Of a stretch of 51,726 nt of DNA, positions 18,651-28,600 are shown piece by piece. The stretch's first letter is position 1. Each line of letters opens with the position of its first letter. The notes under the pieces were generated by a model. That model did no database searches and was not told where the DNA came from. It saw only the letters and a list, made by a program, of their open reading frames with translations. A program made the translations under genes and the position numbers. The stretch comes from Chloroflexi bacterium TSY (GTDB lineage Bacteria > Chloroflexota > Anaerolineae > Caldilineales > Caldilineaceae): contig JAHBNG010000109.1 in the NCBI GenBank assembly GCA_019217005.1, positions 1 through 51,726 on the forward strand, written 5' to 3'.

Positions 18651-19871
18651 ATGTTGAATGAAGCGCAATTTGAAGAACGCATTACCCGTGTTGAGCGACC
18701 AGCGAGCTATTACACCTTGATTCGGGCAACAGATGGTAAATTTCTTGGCGTATCTGGTCAGACATTAGACACGTTCGACCAGGCCGATAATACAGTGATA
18801 TGGGATATTGTGGATGGCGGCAATGCCTACAAGCACGTCGTCACAGGGCTTATCGTTGAAGCGAAACGTGCAGACGCTAATGACGGCTATTATCTGCACC
18901 ACAACGGCAACCTGCTGGCTGACGATGGGTCTGCTGCAAACGAGGGTGCCACTTTTTCACCTGAACATGGGCCAGCAGACCTGCCTTCAACCTACCTGGA
19001 GACGTTTAAGCAAAACGGGTGGGTGGCCTTACCGTGTATCCTGTCTCCAGATACGGTAGAAGCCCTGGAACGAGCAACTTGCACAGGTCGCTGGGAAAAC
19101 GAGATTTATGCGCCGATTAATCCGCCTCTAACGGAAACGGCTGCCGTCGCAAAAGCAGCCGCTGAACCCGTCTCATTATGGCTTATCCGTCAATATATGG
19201 GTATGCAAGATATTAATCTCGCCCATTCACCCAGTTTCGCGATTCTCCCAAAAGATGATGGGGTGCGGGATGTGCAAGGCTGGCACTCTGATTATCCCTA
19301 TCTCTGGGGGATTGCGAGTAAGACGGACGGCAACCGTATCCCGACGCATCAAGTTGATGAGTTGGTACTCGGCGTGCAGCGCAATCTTTGCATTTCGGAA
19401 TTCCGCAAGGAGAATGGGGCAACCTGTTTCAAATTTGGGTCACACCGCTTAGGTGAAGGCCCGCCCGAGGCGTGGGGCACGGGCAATATCTACCGTGAGC
19501 GGGGCTATCGTGCCGCCCACGGTTTGCCGTATCACGGGCCAGAAGCAGATGTGATTGAAGCGCCTGGAGGGTCGTACCTTATCTACGACTCTCGGCTTTG
19601 GCATCGCGGGGGCGTCAATCGCACCGAATACAAACGGGCTGCTTTGTTGCAAGCGGTAGTGCCCATGTACATTATGCCATTTATCGATACTAGCCGTCCG
19701 TACAACGACTTTATCAACAGCCCATTATTTGATACGCTAACCAAATTAGAGCAGCGTGAACTCGAAGCCATCATGGTGCACAAAATTATCGGGCCAGACG
19801 GAACTTTCGCTATGGGAATCGATGAAACGTTAAGCGAAGTCATGCAGGGAAAGCGTGTTTACGGAGAATAA
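18651..19871 (+). CDS. Phytanoyl-CoA dioxygenase (PhyH)-like Fe(II)/2-oxoglutarate oxygenase
   Basis: A 406-residue protein with start ATG 18651 and AAGGAG about eight bases upstream. The first 105 residues (YYTLIRATDGKFLGVSGQTL and following) resemble a beta-trefoil/fascin-like module, not part of the standard oxygenase. The catalytic PhyH fold follows, with iron ligands His213 and Asp215 (GWHSDYPY), His319 (SRLWHRGG) and 2-oxoglutarate-binding Arg330 (TEYKRAAL). It would hydroxylate an unknown small molecule. It lies alone between the oxidoreductase remnant and an IS982 remnant. The N-terminal module fusion is worth noting. Confidence 0.82.
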   Translation: MLNEAQFEERITRVERPASYYTLIRATDGKFLGVSGQTLDTFDQADNTVIWDIVDGGNAYKHVVTGLIVEAKRADANDGYYLHHNGNLLADDGSAANEGATFSPEHGPADLPSTYLETFKQNGWVALPCILSPDTVEALERATCTGRWENEIYAPINPPLTETAAVAKAAAEPVSLWLIRQYMGMQDINLAHSPSFAILPKDDGVRDVQGWHSDYPYLWGIASKTDGNRIPTHQVDELVLGVQRNLCISEFRKENGATCFKFGSHRLGEGPPEAWGTGNIYRERGYRAAHGLPYHGPEADVIEAPGGSYLIYDSRLWHRGGVNRTEYKRAALLQAVVPMYIMPFIDTSRPYNDFINSPLFDTLTKLEQRELEAIMVHKIIGPDGTFAMGIDETLSEVMQGKRVYGE

Positions 19872-19886
19872 CCTGCGCTTCAATAC

Positions 19887-20585
19887 TTAACGGATGATGC
19901 GAATTAAATTAAGCAAAGAGAGGCTTGATATGTAACAAAGGCCGACCAGGAATAGCATTAGAAAGATGCCAAGAGTGAAAGCGGTGATAATGCCCATAAC
20001 ACGCTTAGCCAAGCCAAAATCAGATTTAGCGCCAGAGTTCTAAATGTGCATATGACCATCAAGCTGAGAAAAGACGGTCTCAATGAGCTGACGATGTTGG
20101 CCAAGCAACCACTGCTCAAGGGAAGAGTTCTGTTGCTTCTGGTTGGATTTACGATAGGTAATCAAGAGCACGCCTTGTTCTTCATCAAGCCAATCGCGAT
20201 CAGGATCACTGACAAAGCCTTTGTCACCGAGAGCAATGATCTCCTGAGCATCACCGAGGATGTCACGCAGTACGTGAATGTCGTGAGGGCGGGCACTGAA
20301 CAGATTGTAAACATCCGGAATACCTTGGGGCGTGATCGACATTCCCAGCTTGAACCCGCGATACGACAACCGCTTGCTTGAACAGTAGCCGCCATCAGCG
20401 ATGTTGAAGCCAACACCTTTTCCAGGACGCGAGCCTCTGACAGCCACCGGAATGGGCATACTGTCCAAGACCCGTATCTCCTCCATATCCACTCCCAACA
20501 TCGCGTGCAGATGGCGACGGAAGCGTTCGATCAAAGGCAGGGCTTGGCGAATGCGATGCCACAGCCTTCCTTGAGACGGCAGCAG
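19887..20585 (-). pseudogene. IS982-family transposase, N-terminally truncated with internal stop
   Basis: On the minus strand the DDE core is clear: VLDSMPIPVAVRGSR, the YRGFKLGMSITPQGIPDVY strand, IIALGDKGFVSDPD and RQLIETVFSQL. A TAG at 20040-20042 interrupts it. The same frame continues with GLAKRVMGIITAFTLGIFLM and ends at TAA 19887-19889, the usual IS982 C-terminal helix. The N-terminal HTH is absent because the frame begins inside an AGE-epimerase remnant. Inactive. Confidence 0.75.
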
Positions 20586-20940
20586 CCAGCAATACAAAGG
20601 CATGGCCATAGCAATGACGAGTCCCATCTTCCACTTCGCGGCCCTGTAAAACCCAAGCAAATCCACCGTCGGGTTGATGGTGCACATGCTGAAGAAATCT
20701 TAATCCATGAGCGGCGGCCTCGCGATACTCCGATTCGTCGAGTACGAGTGATGCAAGAGAGTAGTTGTAGACAAATCGACAAGTTCCTACTAGATGCTTG
20801 GTCATCCGGTCAAAGATTGTTCCATCATCGCGGAGTTAATTGATATAGCCGCCATACTCGGAATCAATACATTTAGCATGATAGAATGAGATGATGCTGC
20901 TTATATGACTGCGTAGAAATGAGATATCGCGATAGGACAA
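20580..20940 (-). pseudogene. N-acylglucosamine 2-epimerase (AGE) family fragment with internal stop
   Basis: Reading the minus strand from a TTG at 20940 with AGGAGG upstream (20953-20948): YRDISFLRSHISSIISFY, CIDSEYGGYIN, a TAA stop (20836-20838), then LRDDGTIFDRMTKHLVGT, CRFVYNYSLASLVL and RHCYGHAFVLLAAAV. This is the N-terminal third of the (alpha/alpha)6-barrel AGE/cellobiose-epimerase family. The stop replaces a glutamine codon by one base. The gene is cut near 20580, where it runs into the IS982 transposase, so it is certainly inactive. Confidence 0.7.
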
Positions 20941-21232
20941 GGTTTGGCCTCCTGTCGTAAGCCATTGGAAATGCGATTATTATTGATACTGAGTTGGCAG
21001 GGACATGTTTTGAGGATTTGCGAATGAAGGGGGACGCGCTAAATCTCGGAATCAAGTGTAATGAATGAGAACATTATCAATCAGATAGATGGCCGATTCG
21101 CAATAACGATGCGAAAGCAATTATACTCGATTGCAAACGACGTGACAAAAGCCGAAAATAAATCCATATAGAGAGGGACTATTTTTTTGGTCAAGCGCAT
21201 TCAATTTAGCAACGACACACGCGTGTTAGACT

Positions 21233-21447
21233 CAGTAGATCCAAATTTCAGGTTTTGAGAGAGAATTCTGGCTAAACAGTTGACATAAATACAAATTTGC
21301 CGGTCGATATCTAGTTTTTGCGTTAGATTTGGGCGATTTTCAGATATGAAATAGGTTGTTTTCTGTAACCGAAATCTGAATAAATGACTCCAAAATCCCT
21401 GCAATCTCGACTGAAAATAGCCAAAAACGCCAAATTTGGATCTACTG
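21233..21447 (+). mobile_element. 215-bp MITE, copy 3 (intergenic)
   Basis: Terminal repeats as in the other copies; target duplication AGACT at 21228-21232 and 21448-21452. It lies 33 bases upstream of the LLM gene, so it may affect that promoter; a conserved TTGACA occurs inside the element. The stretch 20941-21227 before it holds no gene I can see. Confidence 0.92.
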
Positions 21448-21480
21448 AGACTAGAAAACAGACAAGAGAGGAGAGAAATA

Positions 21481-22401
21481 ATGAAATTTGGTGCACAACT
21501 TAAGGTCTATCGTGCTCAATGGGACGAGATGGCGGCCTATATCCAGGCAATGGAAGTGGGACGATGGAACAGTCTGTGGTTTCCTGATCACTTCCTGCCT
21601 CCTACCCCAATAGGTATTCCCGCGGAGCAGGATGAGCAAAACCCTGCATACGAAGCATTTATCCCCCTCGCGGTGGCTGCGGGGATGACAAATAGGATTG
21701 AGCTGGGCAGTCTAGTTTTGGGCAATACCTATCGCAACCCAGCCTTGGTGGCCAAGATGGCTGCCGAGCTCGATCAGGCCAGCAAGGGTCGCTTTATCCT
21801 CGGCATTGGGGCAGGATGGTTCGAGCGCGAACATCAGGCGTATGGGTGGCCGTTCCCGTCTGTAAAGGAACGACAGGATCGACTGGAAGAGGCCTGTGTA
21901 TTGATCCGCAAGCTATTTGAAGCAGAAAAACCCGTCGACTTCAAGGGCGAATATTATCGATTGGAGCGGGCACCACTTTCCCCAGGTTGTTATCAAAAAC
22001 CTGCCATCCCGATCATGATTGGCGGCAATGGCGAGCGCCGCACTCTGCGCACGATGGCGCGGTATGGGGATATCTGGAACTTCGATGGTTGGGAAGGGAT
22101 GGATGTTGAGGTATTTAAGCACAAAGTCGGTGTACTTGCCCAGCATTGCGAAGCTATCGGTCGGGATCCGGCAGAGATCAAATTGACGGTACATTACCCC
22201 TTAAGAATTGCCGATAACGACGCGGAACGAAAACGCCTCCTTCAAGAAAATTCGAGAAGAACGGTCGGATCGCGAAACTTCCATATCGACCTGGTCGGGG
22301 CGTTTAAGGAAGCAGGCGTCGAGGAGATGTGTTGTTCCTCCTTCAACAGTGTTGAAGATTTGCAGCAAGTGGATGAAGAAATCATTGCGGCGTTTGACTA
22401 G
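21481..22401 (+). CDS. LLM-class (luciferase-like) flavin-dependent oxidoreductase
   Basis: A 306-residue TIM-barrel protein of the bacterial luciferase family, probably using F420 or FMN. Typical segments are SLWFPDHFLPP near residue 30, ELGSLVLGNTYRNPALVAKM (70-90), the signature RFILGIGAGWFEREHQAYG (105-125) and IPIMIGGNGERRTL (170-185). ATG 21481 has AGGAGAG upstream. The stop codon TAG spans the left end of the IS5 element: its TA is the target duplication and its G the first base of the IS; the uninterrupted sequence would also read TAG. Substrate unknown. Confidence 0.87.
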   Translation: MKFGAQLKVYRAQWDEMAAYIQAMEVGRWNSLWFPDHFLPPTPIGIPAEQDEQNPAYEAFIPLAVAAGMTNRIELGSLVLGNTYRNPALVAKMAAELDQASKGRFILGIGAGWFEREHQAYGWPFPSVKERQDRLEEACVLIRKLFEAEKPVDFKGEYYRLERAPLSPGCYQKPAIPIMIGGNGERRTLRTMARYGDIWNFDGWEGMDVEVFKHKVGVLAQHCEAIGRDPAEIKLTVHYPLRIADNDAERKRLLQENSRRTVGSRNFHIDLVGAFKEAGVEEMCCSSFNSVEDLQQVDEEIIAAFD

Positions 22402-23228
22402 GTTCTGTTGACAAAATTAACGAAGCCAGATAAGAGCGGAAGCAAAACTGATGAGAGCCTTGTATCGAGAAGCGTACTTCTCAAAACGGGAAAAGATGCA
22501 ACGATATTGTTTGATTTTGTTCATAAAACACTCAACCAAATGACGATCTTTGTAGGTATGCCAATCGGTATCTCTTTGAATCAAACGATTTTTCTTAGCC
22601 GGAATCACGGCTTCGGCATGATTTTGAGCAACAAAATCAAGGATATGGTCGGTATCATAGCCACGGTCAGCCAGAATAGCCTCAAAATCAAAGCCTTCAA
22701 TCAAAGCAATGGCCTGGGTAGAGTCAGCTCGTTGCCCACCTGTCAACAGGAGACGAAGCGGGTTGCCCAGAGCATCAGCAGTGGCATGGATTTTCGTGCT
22801 GAATCCGCCAACACTCTTGCCCAACGCCTGTTCTTCCTGGCCACCCTTTTCTTTTGGGGCACCAGCCGCACACGGGTGGGCTCTCACTATTGTGCTGTCT
22901 AGGAGCAGCCATTCCATATCCGGTTCGTCGATGAAGTATTCATGCATTCCGTCCCAGATACCTTTGTCTGCCCAGCCACCAAACCGTTTGAAGATGCTAT
23001 TCCATCTGCCAAATTCTTCCGGCAAATCTCTCCATTGGACTCCAGTACGCATTCGCCAATGGACTGCATCTACAAACTGGCGACACTTTGCTTCGTTCGA
23101 ACTGTGTATTTTCGGGCACGACTTCAGATATCTGTAAATTCTTTCCCAGGTTGTGTCGTCTAGTCTATGTCTTTGCATAGACTTATTCTTCCTCAATTTG
23201 GGCTATTCTCGTAAATATCAACAGAACC
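22401..23228 (-). mobile_element. IS5-type insertion sequence (828 bp)
   Basis: Ends GGTTCTGTTGACA and GGTTCTGTTGATA (as complement) form imperfect terminal repeats; a TA duplication flanks both sides (22399-22400 and 23229-23230). It contains one intact transposase and appears complete. Confidence 0.88.
22417..23196 (-). CDS. IS5-family transposase (IS427-like)
   Basis: An intact 259-residue DDE transposase. The N-terminal DUF4096-type region has WRMRTGVQWRDLPEEFGRW. The catalytic residues are in LLLDSTIVRAHP, AILADRGYDTDHI and the C-terminal RHLVECFMNKIKQYRCI. The GGFSTKIHATADALG stretch is typical of the IS427 subgroup. It is the only single-frame IS transposase with both IS ends in the window and may be active. 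Confidence 0.9.
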   Translation of the reverse strand: MRKNKSMQRHRLDDTTWERIYRYLKSCPKIHSSNEAKCRQFVDAVHWRMRTGVQWRDLPEEFGRWNSIFKRFGGWADKGIWDGMHEYFIDEPDMEWLLLDSTIVRAHPCAAGAPKEKGGQEEQALGKSVGGFSTKIHATADALGNPLRLLLTGGQRADSTQAIALIEGFDFEAILADRGYDTDHILDFVAQNHAEAVIPAKKNRLIQRDTDWHTYKDRHLVECFMNKIKQYRCIFSRFEKYASRYKALISFASALIWLR

Positions 23229-23282
23229 TAGGTAGTAACGAACACAATTTTAATCAAGCCTTAGTCTTAGAAAGGAATTGTC

Positions 23283-24362
23283 ATGAAAGTGAAAGCCGCT
23301 GTCTTGTACGAAGAGAACCAGCCAATTGTGGTTGAAGAGGTTGATGTGGACGGTCCCAAAGCGGGCGAAGTCCTGGTCAAGATCACCGCGACGGGTGTCT
23401 GCCATAGCTGCTACGCCGTCATTACGGGTAAGGATAAGTGGCCGCTTCCCGTCGTGTTGGGCGATGAAGGGGCCGGGGTTGTCGAGGCGGTCGGGTCGGG
23501 TGTCAGCCTGGTCAAACCGGGTGATCACGTAGTGCTTTCGATCTCGCCGGCCTGCGGTCACTGTATCTACTGTGTGCGAGGCTACCCCAGCCTTTGCCGC
23601 AAGGCAGCCCAGATGAAAGAGCGCCCCCCGCGCTACAGCAAAAATGGAAAGGGAATCTACCAATTCACCGTCGCTTCCTTTGCCGAATATACGGTGGTCC
23701 CCCAAGAAGCCGCGATCCCGATTGACCAGGATTTCCCGCTCGAAAAGGCAGCCCTATGTGGTTGTAGCGTCATCACCGGCGTGGGTAGCGTGGCCAACAC
23801 AGCGGAGGTGAAGCTAGGGAGCAGCGTCGTCGTTATTGGGGCTGGCGGCATCGGGTTGAATGCAATTCAAGGGGCCGCTCTGGCCGGGGCGGCCCAGATC
23901 ATCGCGGTTGATTTGGTGGAGGCGAAGCTCGAAATGGCCCGCCAGTTTGGGGCCACCCATACCATCAACGCCACCAACGGTGACCCGATACCCGAAATCC
24001 ACAACTTGACCGAGGGTCTTGGCGCCGATTATGCGATTGAAGCCATTGGCACAAATGTGACGTATGAACAGGCGATACGGGCCATTCGACCTCGGGGCAA
24101 AGCGATCTTGATTGGTTTACCGCAGTCCGAACCGATTTGTCTGGAGCCTCAGCTGCTGATGAAGGGGGAGAGGATAGTAATGGGCAGCTCACTTGGCACG
24201 ACGCGAATGCGCTATGACGTACCTCGCCTCCTCTCGCTCTATCGGGCCGGCAAACTCAAACTGGATGAACTGATCACCCGGACCTATCCGTTGGAACAGG
24301 TGAATGAGGCGTTTGAAGATATGCTCAACGGCAAGGTTGCCCGTGGGGTAATTCGATTCTGA
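23283..24362 (+). CDS. Zn-dependent alcohol dehydrogenase ADH1
   Basis: A 359-residue medium-chain dehydrogenase. Cys40 (GVCHSC) is the first catalytic zinc ligand. The structural zinc has Cys91, Cys94, Cys97 and Cys105 (CGHCIYCVRGYPSLC). The Rossmann motif is GAGGIGLNAIQGA near residue 185. The second catalytic zinc ligand, normally His in GHEGAG, is Asp61 (LGDEGAG) in both copies here. An AAAGGA ribosome-binding site precedes ATG 23283. It is nearly identical to ADH2 (40835-41914), including part of the leader and about 155 bases downstream, so a recent duplication. Substrate unknown. Confidence 0.9.
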   Translation: MKVKAAVLYEENQPIVVEEVDVDGPKAGEVLVKITATGVCHSCYAVITGKDKWPLPVVLGDEGAGVVEAVGSGVSLVKPGDHVVLSISPACGHCIYCVRGYPSLCRKAAQMKERPPRYSKNGKGIYQFTVASFAEYTVVPQEAAIPIDQDFPLEKAALCGCSVITGVGSVANTAEVKLGSSVVVIGAGGIGLNAIQGAALAGAAQIIAVDLVEAKLEMARQFGATHTINATNGDPIPEIHNLTEGLGADYAIEAIGTNVTYEQAIRAIRPRGKAILIGLPQSEPICLEPQLLMKGERIVMGSSLGTTRMRYDVPRLLSLYRAGKLKLDELITRTYPLEQVNEAFEDMLNGKVARGVIRF

Positions 24363-24369
24363 TCAGATA

Positions 24370-24522
24370 TGGTTAAAAACCAGCATCTATGAGTCGTACC
24401 TGATTGAAGACGAAACCGGCACATTGCACGTCGTCCCGTCTCAATCACCTGCGAATAATTTCAAAGGCGCAGATAATGTGCCCTCGTCTCTGTGTATTTC
24501 TGCGACCGGGGTTCCCTGTAAT
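24370..24522 (+). pseudogene. Possible glycoside-hydrolase (GH95-like) fragment
   Basis: One frame reads WLKTSIYESYLIEDETGTLH, then VVPSQSPANNF and SLCISATGVPCN. The PSxSPxN pattern after an acidic-Gly turn resembles the catalytic region of GH95-type alpha-fucosidases. Only about 50 residues are present. The same fragment follows ADH2 at 41932-42075, with an extra A that shifts the start. Identification is tentative. Confidence 0.35.
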
Positions 24523-24609
24523 ACCTTGGTCAGTGCAAACGGTCAGCCTGGGCGTCGAGTGTGGACAGGAGGTCCTGGCGGCTGAGGGGCTTGCCCATAT
24601 TTAATAACC

Positions 24610-25074
24610 TCAAGTCAAAATCTGTTCTATCTCCGTCTGAGTCAGCAATCCGGCTTTCTGAAATTGCGAAAGTAATACCTTCAATCGGATACAACTAACG
24701 CCAGTTCTGTCACAATAATTCGCCGCTTTGCGGTCGCGTGTAATAAACATCATGTTTCGCTGGCTGCATATTGCAATCGCTTCACACTCGCCCAATGCAA
24801 GTTGATTTGGGAACCCTGCCATCATCGCATCTTCGGCTGTTTCTAATTTGAGAACCTGTATTTGACGAGTATTAACCCAATTGAGCGCTTCTTGAATTTC
24901 GTGAACACCCTTCTCCAACCCAGCGAGCAATTCCTTCTGAATGGCTGGCGTGATGTAGAGCGGGCTAGCAGCCAGTTGTTGCAATAAATCCAGTTGATTA
25001 GCGGAAGCTAACAATGACAAAACATTCGTGTCCAAGATAATGCCATCAGGGGTTGGGGAGGCTGAATGAGGCAT
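24610..25074 (-). CDS. PIN-domain toxin (DUF3368-like ribonuclease)
   Basis: A 154-residue PIN-domain protein. The acidic metal-binding residues expected of PIN ribonucleases are visible: Asp in ILDTNVLSL, Glu in IQKELLAG, the Glu pair in ALGECEAIAI and Asp in FITRDRKAANY. It overlaps the upstream UPF0175 gene by 29 bases, the usual antitoxin-toxin arrangement. It would cleave RNA when free of its partner. Intact frame, length normal for DUF3368. Confidence 0.85.
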   Translation of the reverse strand: MPHSASPTPDGIILDTNVLSLLASANQLDLLQQLAASPLYITPAIQKELLAGLEKGVHEIQEALNWVNTRQIQVLKLETAEDAMMAGFPNQLALGECEAIAICSQRNMMFITRDRKAANYCDRTGVSCIRLKVLLSQFQKAGLLTQTEIEQILT

Positions 25075-25396
25075 GGATCAATTCCTCTTGGCGCTTTGCT
25101 TCCTCTTCCGTTGCCACATCAGCTTCGATGAAGGCAATTCGGTTTTCCTTTAACTTCCGTTCGAATACAAAGTAATTCAAGCCGGCAATTTCTGCGGCGC
25201 GTCCGACGCTTACCTCTTCAGTCGTATATAGATCGACGGCTACTTTCAAACGCAAGTCGGGGTCAAGTTTTTCGAGCCAAGCAGTCAGGGCTTGTGCCAA
25301 CAAGCTGTCGAGCGATGAAATATTCCCCACGCGCAAAATAGCCTCAGATATGACAAACCAATCTGCTTTTTCTGCGGTAGATGCTACAACACTCAT
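25046..25396 (-). CDS. UPF0175-family antitoxin
   Basis: A 116-residue protein containing the UPF0175 pattern LYTTEEVSVGRAAEIAGLNY followed by FERKLKENRIAF, a winged-helix-like DNA-binding segment in which an existing toxin partner is bound through the C-terminus. It is the first gene of a two-gene unit with the PIN toxin and probably represses the unit. The first 35 residues are less conserved. ATG 25396 is chosen as the longest start; no better ribosome-binding site is seen inside. Confidence 0.8.
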   Translation of the reverse strand: MSVVASTAEKADWFVISEAILRVGNISSLDSLLAQALTAWLEKLDPDLRLKVAVDLYTTEEVSVGRAAEIAGLNYFVFERKLKENRIAFIEADVATEEEAKRQEELIHASFSLPNP

Positions 25397-25557
25397 ATCA
25401 AACTCCGTTGATGATCTAGAATTCTCAAGTTATCCTTCACCAGCTATCCAAACTATATAGAGTATATATCAGATTGATTGTCTCCGTCAATGAACAGAAA
25501 CATCCTTCACTAGGCTCACCCTGGTAGACGGCTTTTAGATTTTGGATTGCCGATTAG

Positions 25558-25563
25558 TATAAT
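25558..25563 (+). promoter_or_regulatory. -10 box upstream of HK2
   Basis: TATAAT in TTAGTATAATAGCCTGG, the same context as before HK1, followed by the same leader with AGGAGA. Conservation between the paralogues supports a real shared promoter. Confidence 0.45.
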
Positions 25564-25604
25564 AGCCTGGTCAGTTGCGCCAGCATTTCAGCAGGAGAAC
25601 AGGT

Positions 25605-28600
25605 ATGATGACAAAAGACGGAATAACAACCTTCGCCACCAGACCCGGTCTGGAGATCGACCCGGAGTTACGCTTATCGCTCACCTGGGTTATTGCCGTG
25701 CTGGTCTGCCTGGGGTTAGCTGTGACGTTCATGGGTGAACTGCTGGTTAAGCCGGCACAACGGTTGTCCCAAATACCTTTGGTATGTTTTGGCCTGGCTA
25801 CGCTCATCTGGTGGCTGGATCGGTTGGGTAGGACTAGGCTCAGCCGCTGGTTTACCCTCATCGGTCTGAGCATCCTCATCAACCTGGCATTCATCCGATT
25901 TGGGATATCCGACCTCTACCTATTGATGATCTTGTTGCCCCTTTTGGCGCAGGCGCTCATGACCTGGACTGCGGCGCTGCTCACGGCTTTACTGGAAACT
26001 ATAGGGCTGCTATTCCTGTGGCCAACCATTGGGATAGACCCCATCTCCCTTGTTTTGACAATCGGGCTGATCTGGACGGTACTCGGCCTGCTGTTGGCCA
26101 TCATCCGCCCCCTGCTTCGGCGCAGCCAATGGTTATACGATCAGTTTCACCGAGCGCAGCAGCTATTAGATGAAACGCGGGATCAAAAAGTCCAGTTGGC
26201 CCAAATGCAGGAGGATTTGAAATCGGCCTACCAGACCCAGGAACTGCTCAATCAGCGGTTGGTGGTCCTACGTCAGATTGCTGAGGAAGCCCATCAAGCC
26301 AAGGCGGCCTTTGTGGCCAAGATTAGCCACGAATTTCGGACGCCGCTGAATATAATTCTGGGTCTGATTGACACGCTGCTGGAGGTACCTGAAGCCTATG
26401 GGAAACCGTTGCCACCCTTGCTCATGCAAGTTCTGGAGATCATACAGCGCAACAGCAATCATTTGGCCAGCATGATCAACGATGTCCTGGATCTCAGCCA
26501 GGCCGAAGCAGGCCGGCTGAGCCTGCATCGGGAATGGGCCGATTTGGCTGACGATCTAAAAAATGCGGTGGTGATGGTGGTGCGCCCGCTGATCGAAAGG
26601 AAAGGGCTTACTTTGCAGGTCAGCATTGACGACGATTTCCCACAAGTATATTGCGACAGAACCCGTATCCGCCAGGTGGTTCTCAACCTGGTGAGCAATG
26701 CAGCCCGCTATACGGAGAGCGGCGGCATTATCGTCCAGGCCACGCGCCAGGAAAGTGACATTCTTATCAGCGTAACGGATACGGGTCCCGGTATCAGGTC
26801 GCAAGAGCTGGATAGAATCTTTGAACCGTTTGCGCAGGCGGACCAGGTGCGACCTGATCAAGGCGGCAGTGGACTCGGCCTCAGCATCAGCCAGCAATTT
26901 ATCGAACGTCATCAGGGTCGGATATGGGCCGAAAGTAAATTAGGCTTCGGCAGCACCTTCTCATTCACCCTGCCCATCGCCCCGCCGCTGCCGGCCGGTG
27001 GCACGTCGGTCCCTGGCCTTGACGAAGATTGGGCTTGGCATGAACGCACTACCTGGCCCCAATTGCCCGAAATGCCGCCCAAACAGCGGATCATGGTCTG
27101 TGATGAAAGTGGCGATTTGGCCCCCGTGCTCAGCCGCCATACCGATGAGATTCAGGTTGCCAAGAGCCGTGATCTACCCGACGCTCTCAAAGCGTTGCAA
27201 ACCCATCCGGCGCATATGCTGATCCTCAATGCAGCCGCTCCCCAACATTTGATCTCGTTGCTGGAAGAGGCCCGACAAGCCCTACCCGATATGCCCATTG
27301 TCGGATGTGCCTTTCCGCTTTACTTTCTGGTAAAGGCTTGAGTGACAAAGGGCAAACCGAAAGGGGCGGAAAAAAGAATCCACCCTGAAAAAACGGGATA
27401 AAATGTAAAAATAGTGCTCGGCTAGTTTAAGCAGCGGCATTGAGGCGGCGATGAGCGAGAACGCCTTTAGGGAAATGGTGTGAAACCGAGGCCTTTTTCC
27501 GGAAAGTCAGGGTCGAGTTGGTCAGGAGTTGGAAAAAGAGCACTCGAGAGAACACGGCGCAGCCTGCCGGGAGTGATTGAGGCCTCGATCCCAGTAGCCA
27601 GTCGGTAGGGGAGGAAGAGAAGCGGCTAAATGGGAAAGAAGATTGCCAGCCAGCAGCCCCAGTTCAGGTAAAGCGGAACAAGCCTCATCGGTACGAACAA
27701 ATTGACGATGTAAGCCAATCACTGCTTGGAAGCCAAGGGGTTCCAGGCAGACAAGATAAATGGTTTTCAGGCTGCAACAGCAACGGTCGCCAAAACCAAA
27801 GGTGTGTTAGCCGGATCCTGAATGACGTAATCGAGTAGGTACGGTTGGCTGTATCCACCTTGGTTGTTCTGGGGATGCCATGCTTGATGGGCAAATCAGG
27901 CGACCACTAGAGAAAGACAGATGAGTCCGGAGCAGCCTCGAGTCGCTTTCCCTTATAGCCGAGAGAGCGGACGCACAATATCACCATATTCAGGTGGTCT
28001 GCCTTTTTCTTTGCGTTTAAACTCATTGCGGCGCACCGTGCAGTTAATGGCTTCCCGCAGGACAAATCGGTCTATGCCGCTTTCTAGCATTTCTCTGATT
28101 GTCGCAACCAGCCACTTCGTCTGACTCCAGTGATTTCTTCGTCTCTTTCAGCAGCTTTTCCGAAACTCACTTTCCTTTGTTCCAATGTGCATCTCATGAT
28201 TGTTGAGCAGTGGCACTCGCTTCCCGCCTATCTCCCGAGTTATCATCACTAAAGATGAGGCAATGACGAGCCGTTGAGTTATAGAGTCGGTTCACTTTCC
28301 TGCAGCTTGGTCGCCAGAACCCTGTGATATCTATGTTCACTCGGTATCCTTCTAACTTTTTTTTGCCTCCCATTCCCTTTCCACTTCTTCTTGCCGACCC
28401 CAGCAGACTTGTGATATCCCAGATCCATATCGAGTTCCACCAGCTTCGCCGGAGCCTCATCTTCAAACCCGCTCTTTCAATGCGCTATGGATTGCTCCTC
28501 GACTTTTCAGAAACGACCCATTCAGCATTGCCCACATCAGACGCATTACATTTACGTTTGTTCCCATCGGCGTTACTTGCAATACATTCATCAGTACTGC

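Noticed and set aside
21204..21404. Antisense open frame inside the 215-bp MITE (also in the other copies)
   Set aside because: It is conserved only because the element is conserved, and copy 1 does not keep the same reading. No protein family resemblance.
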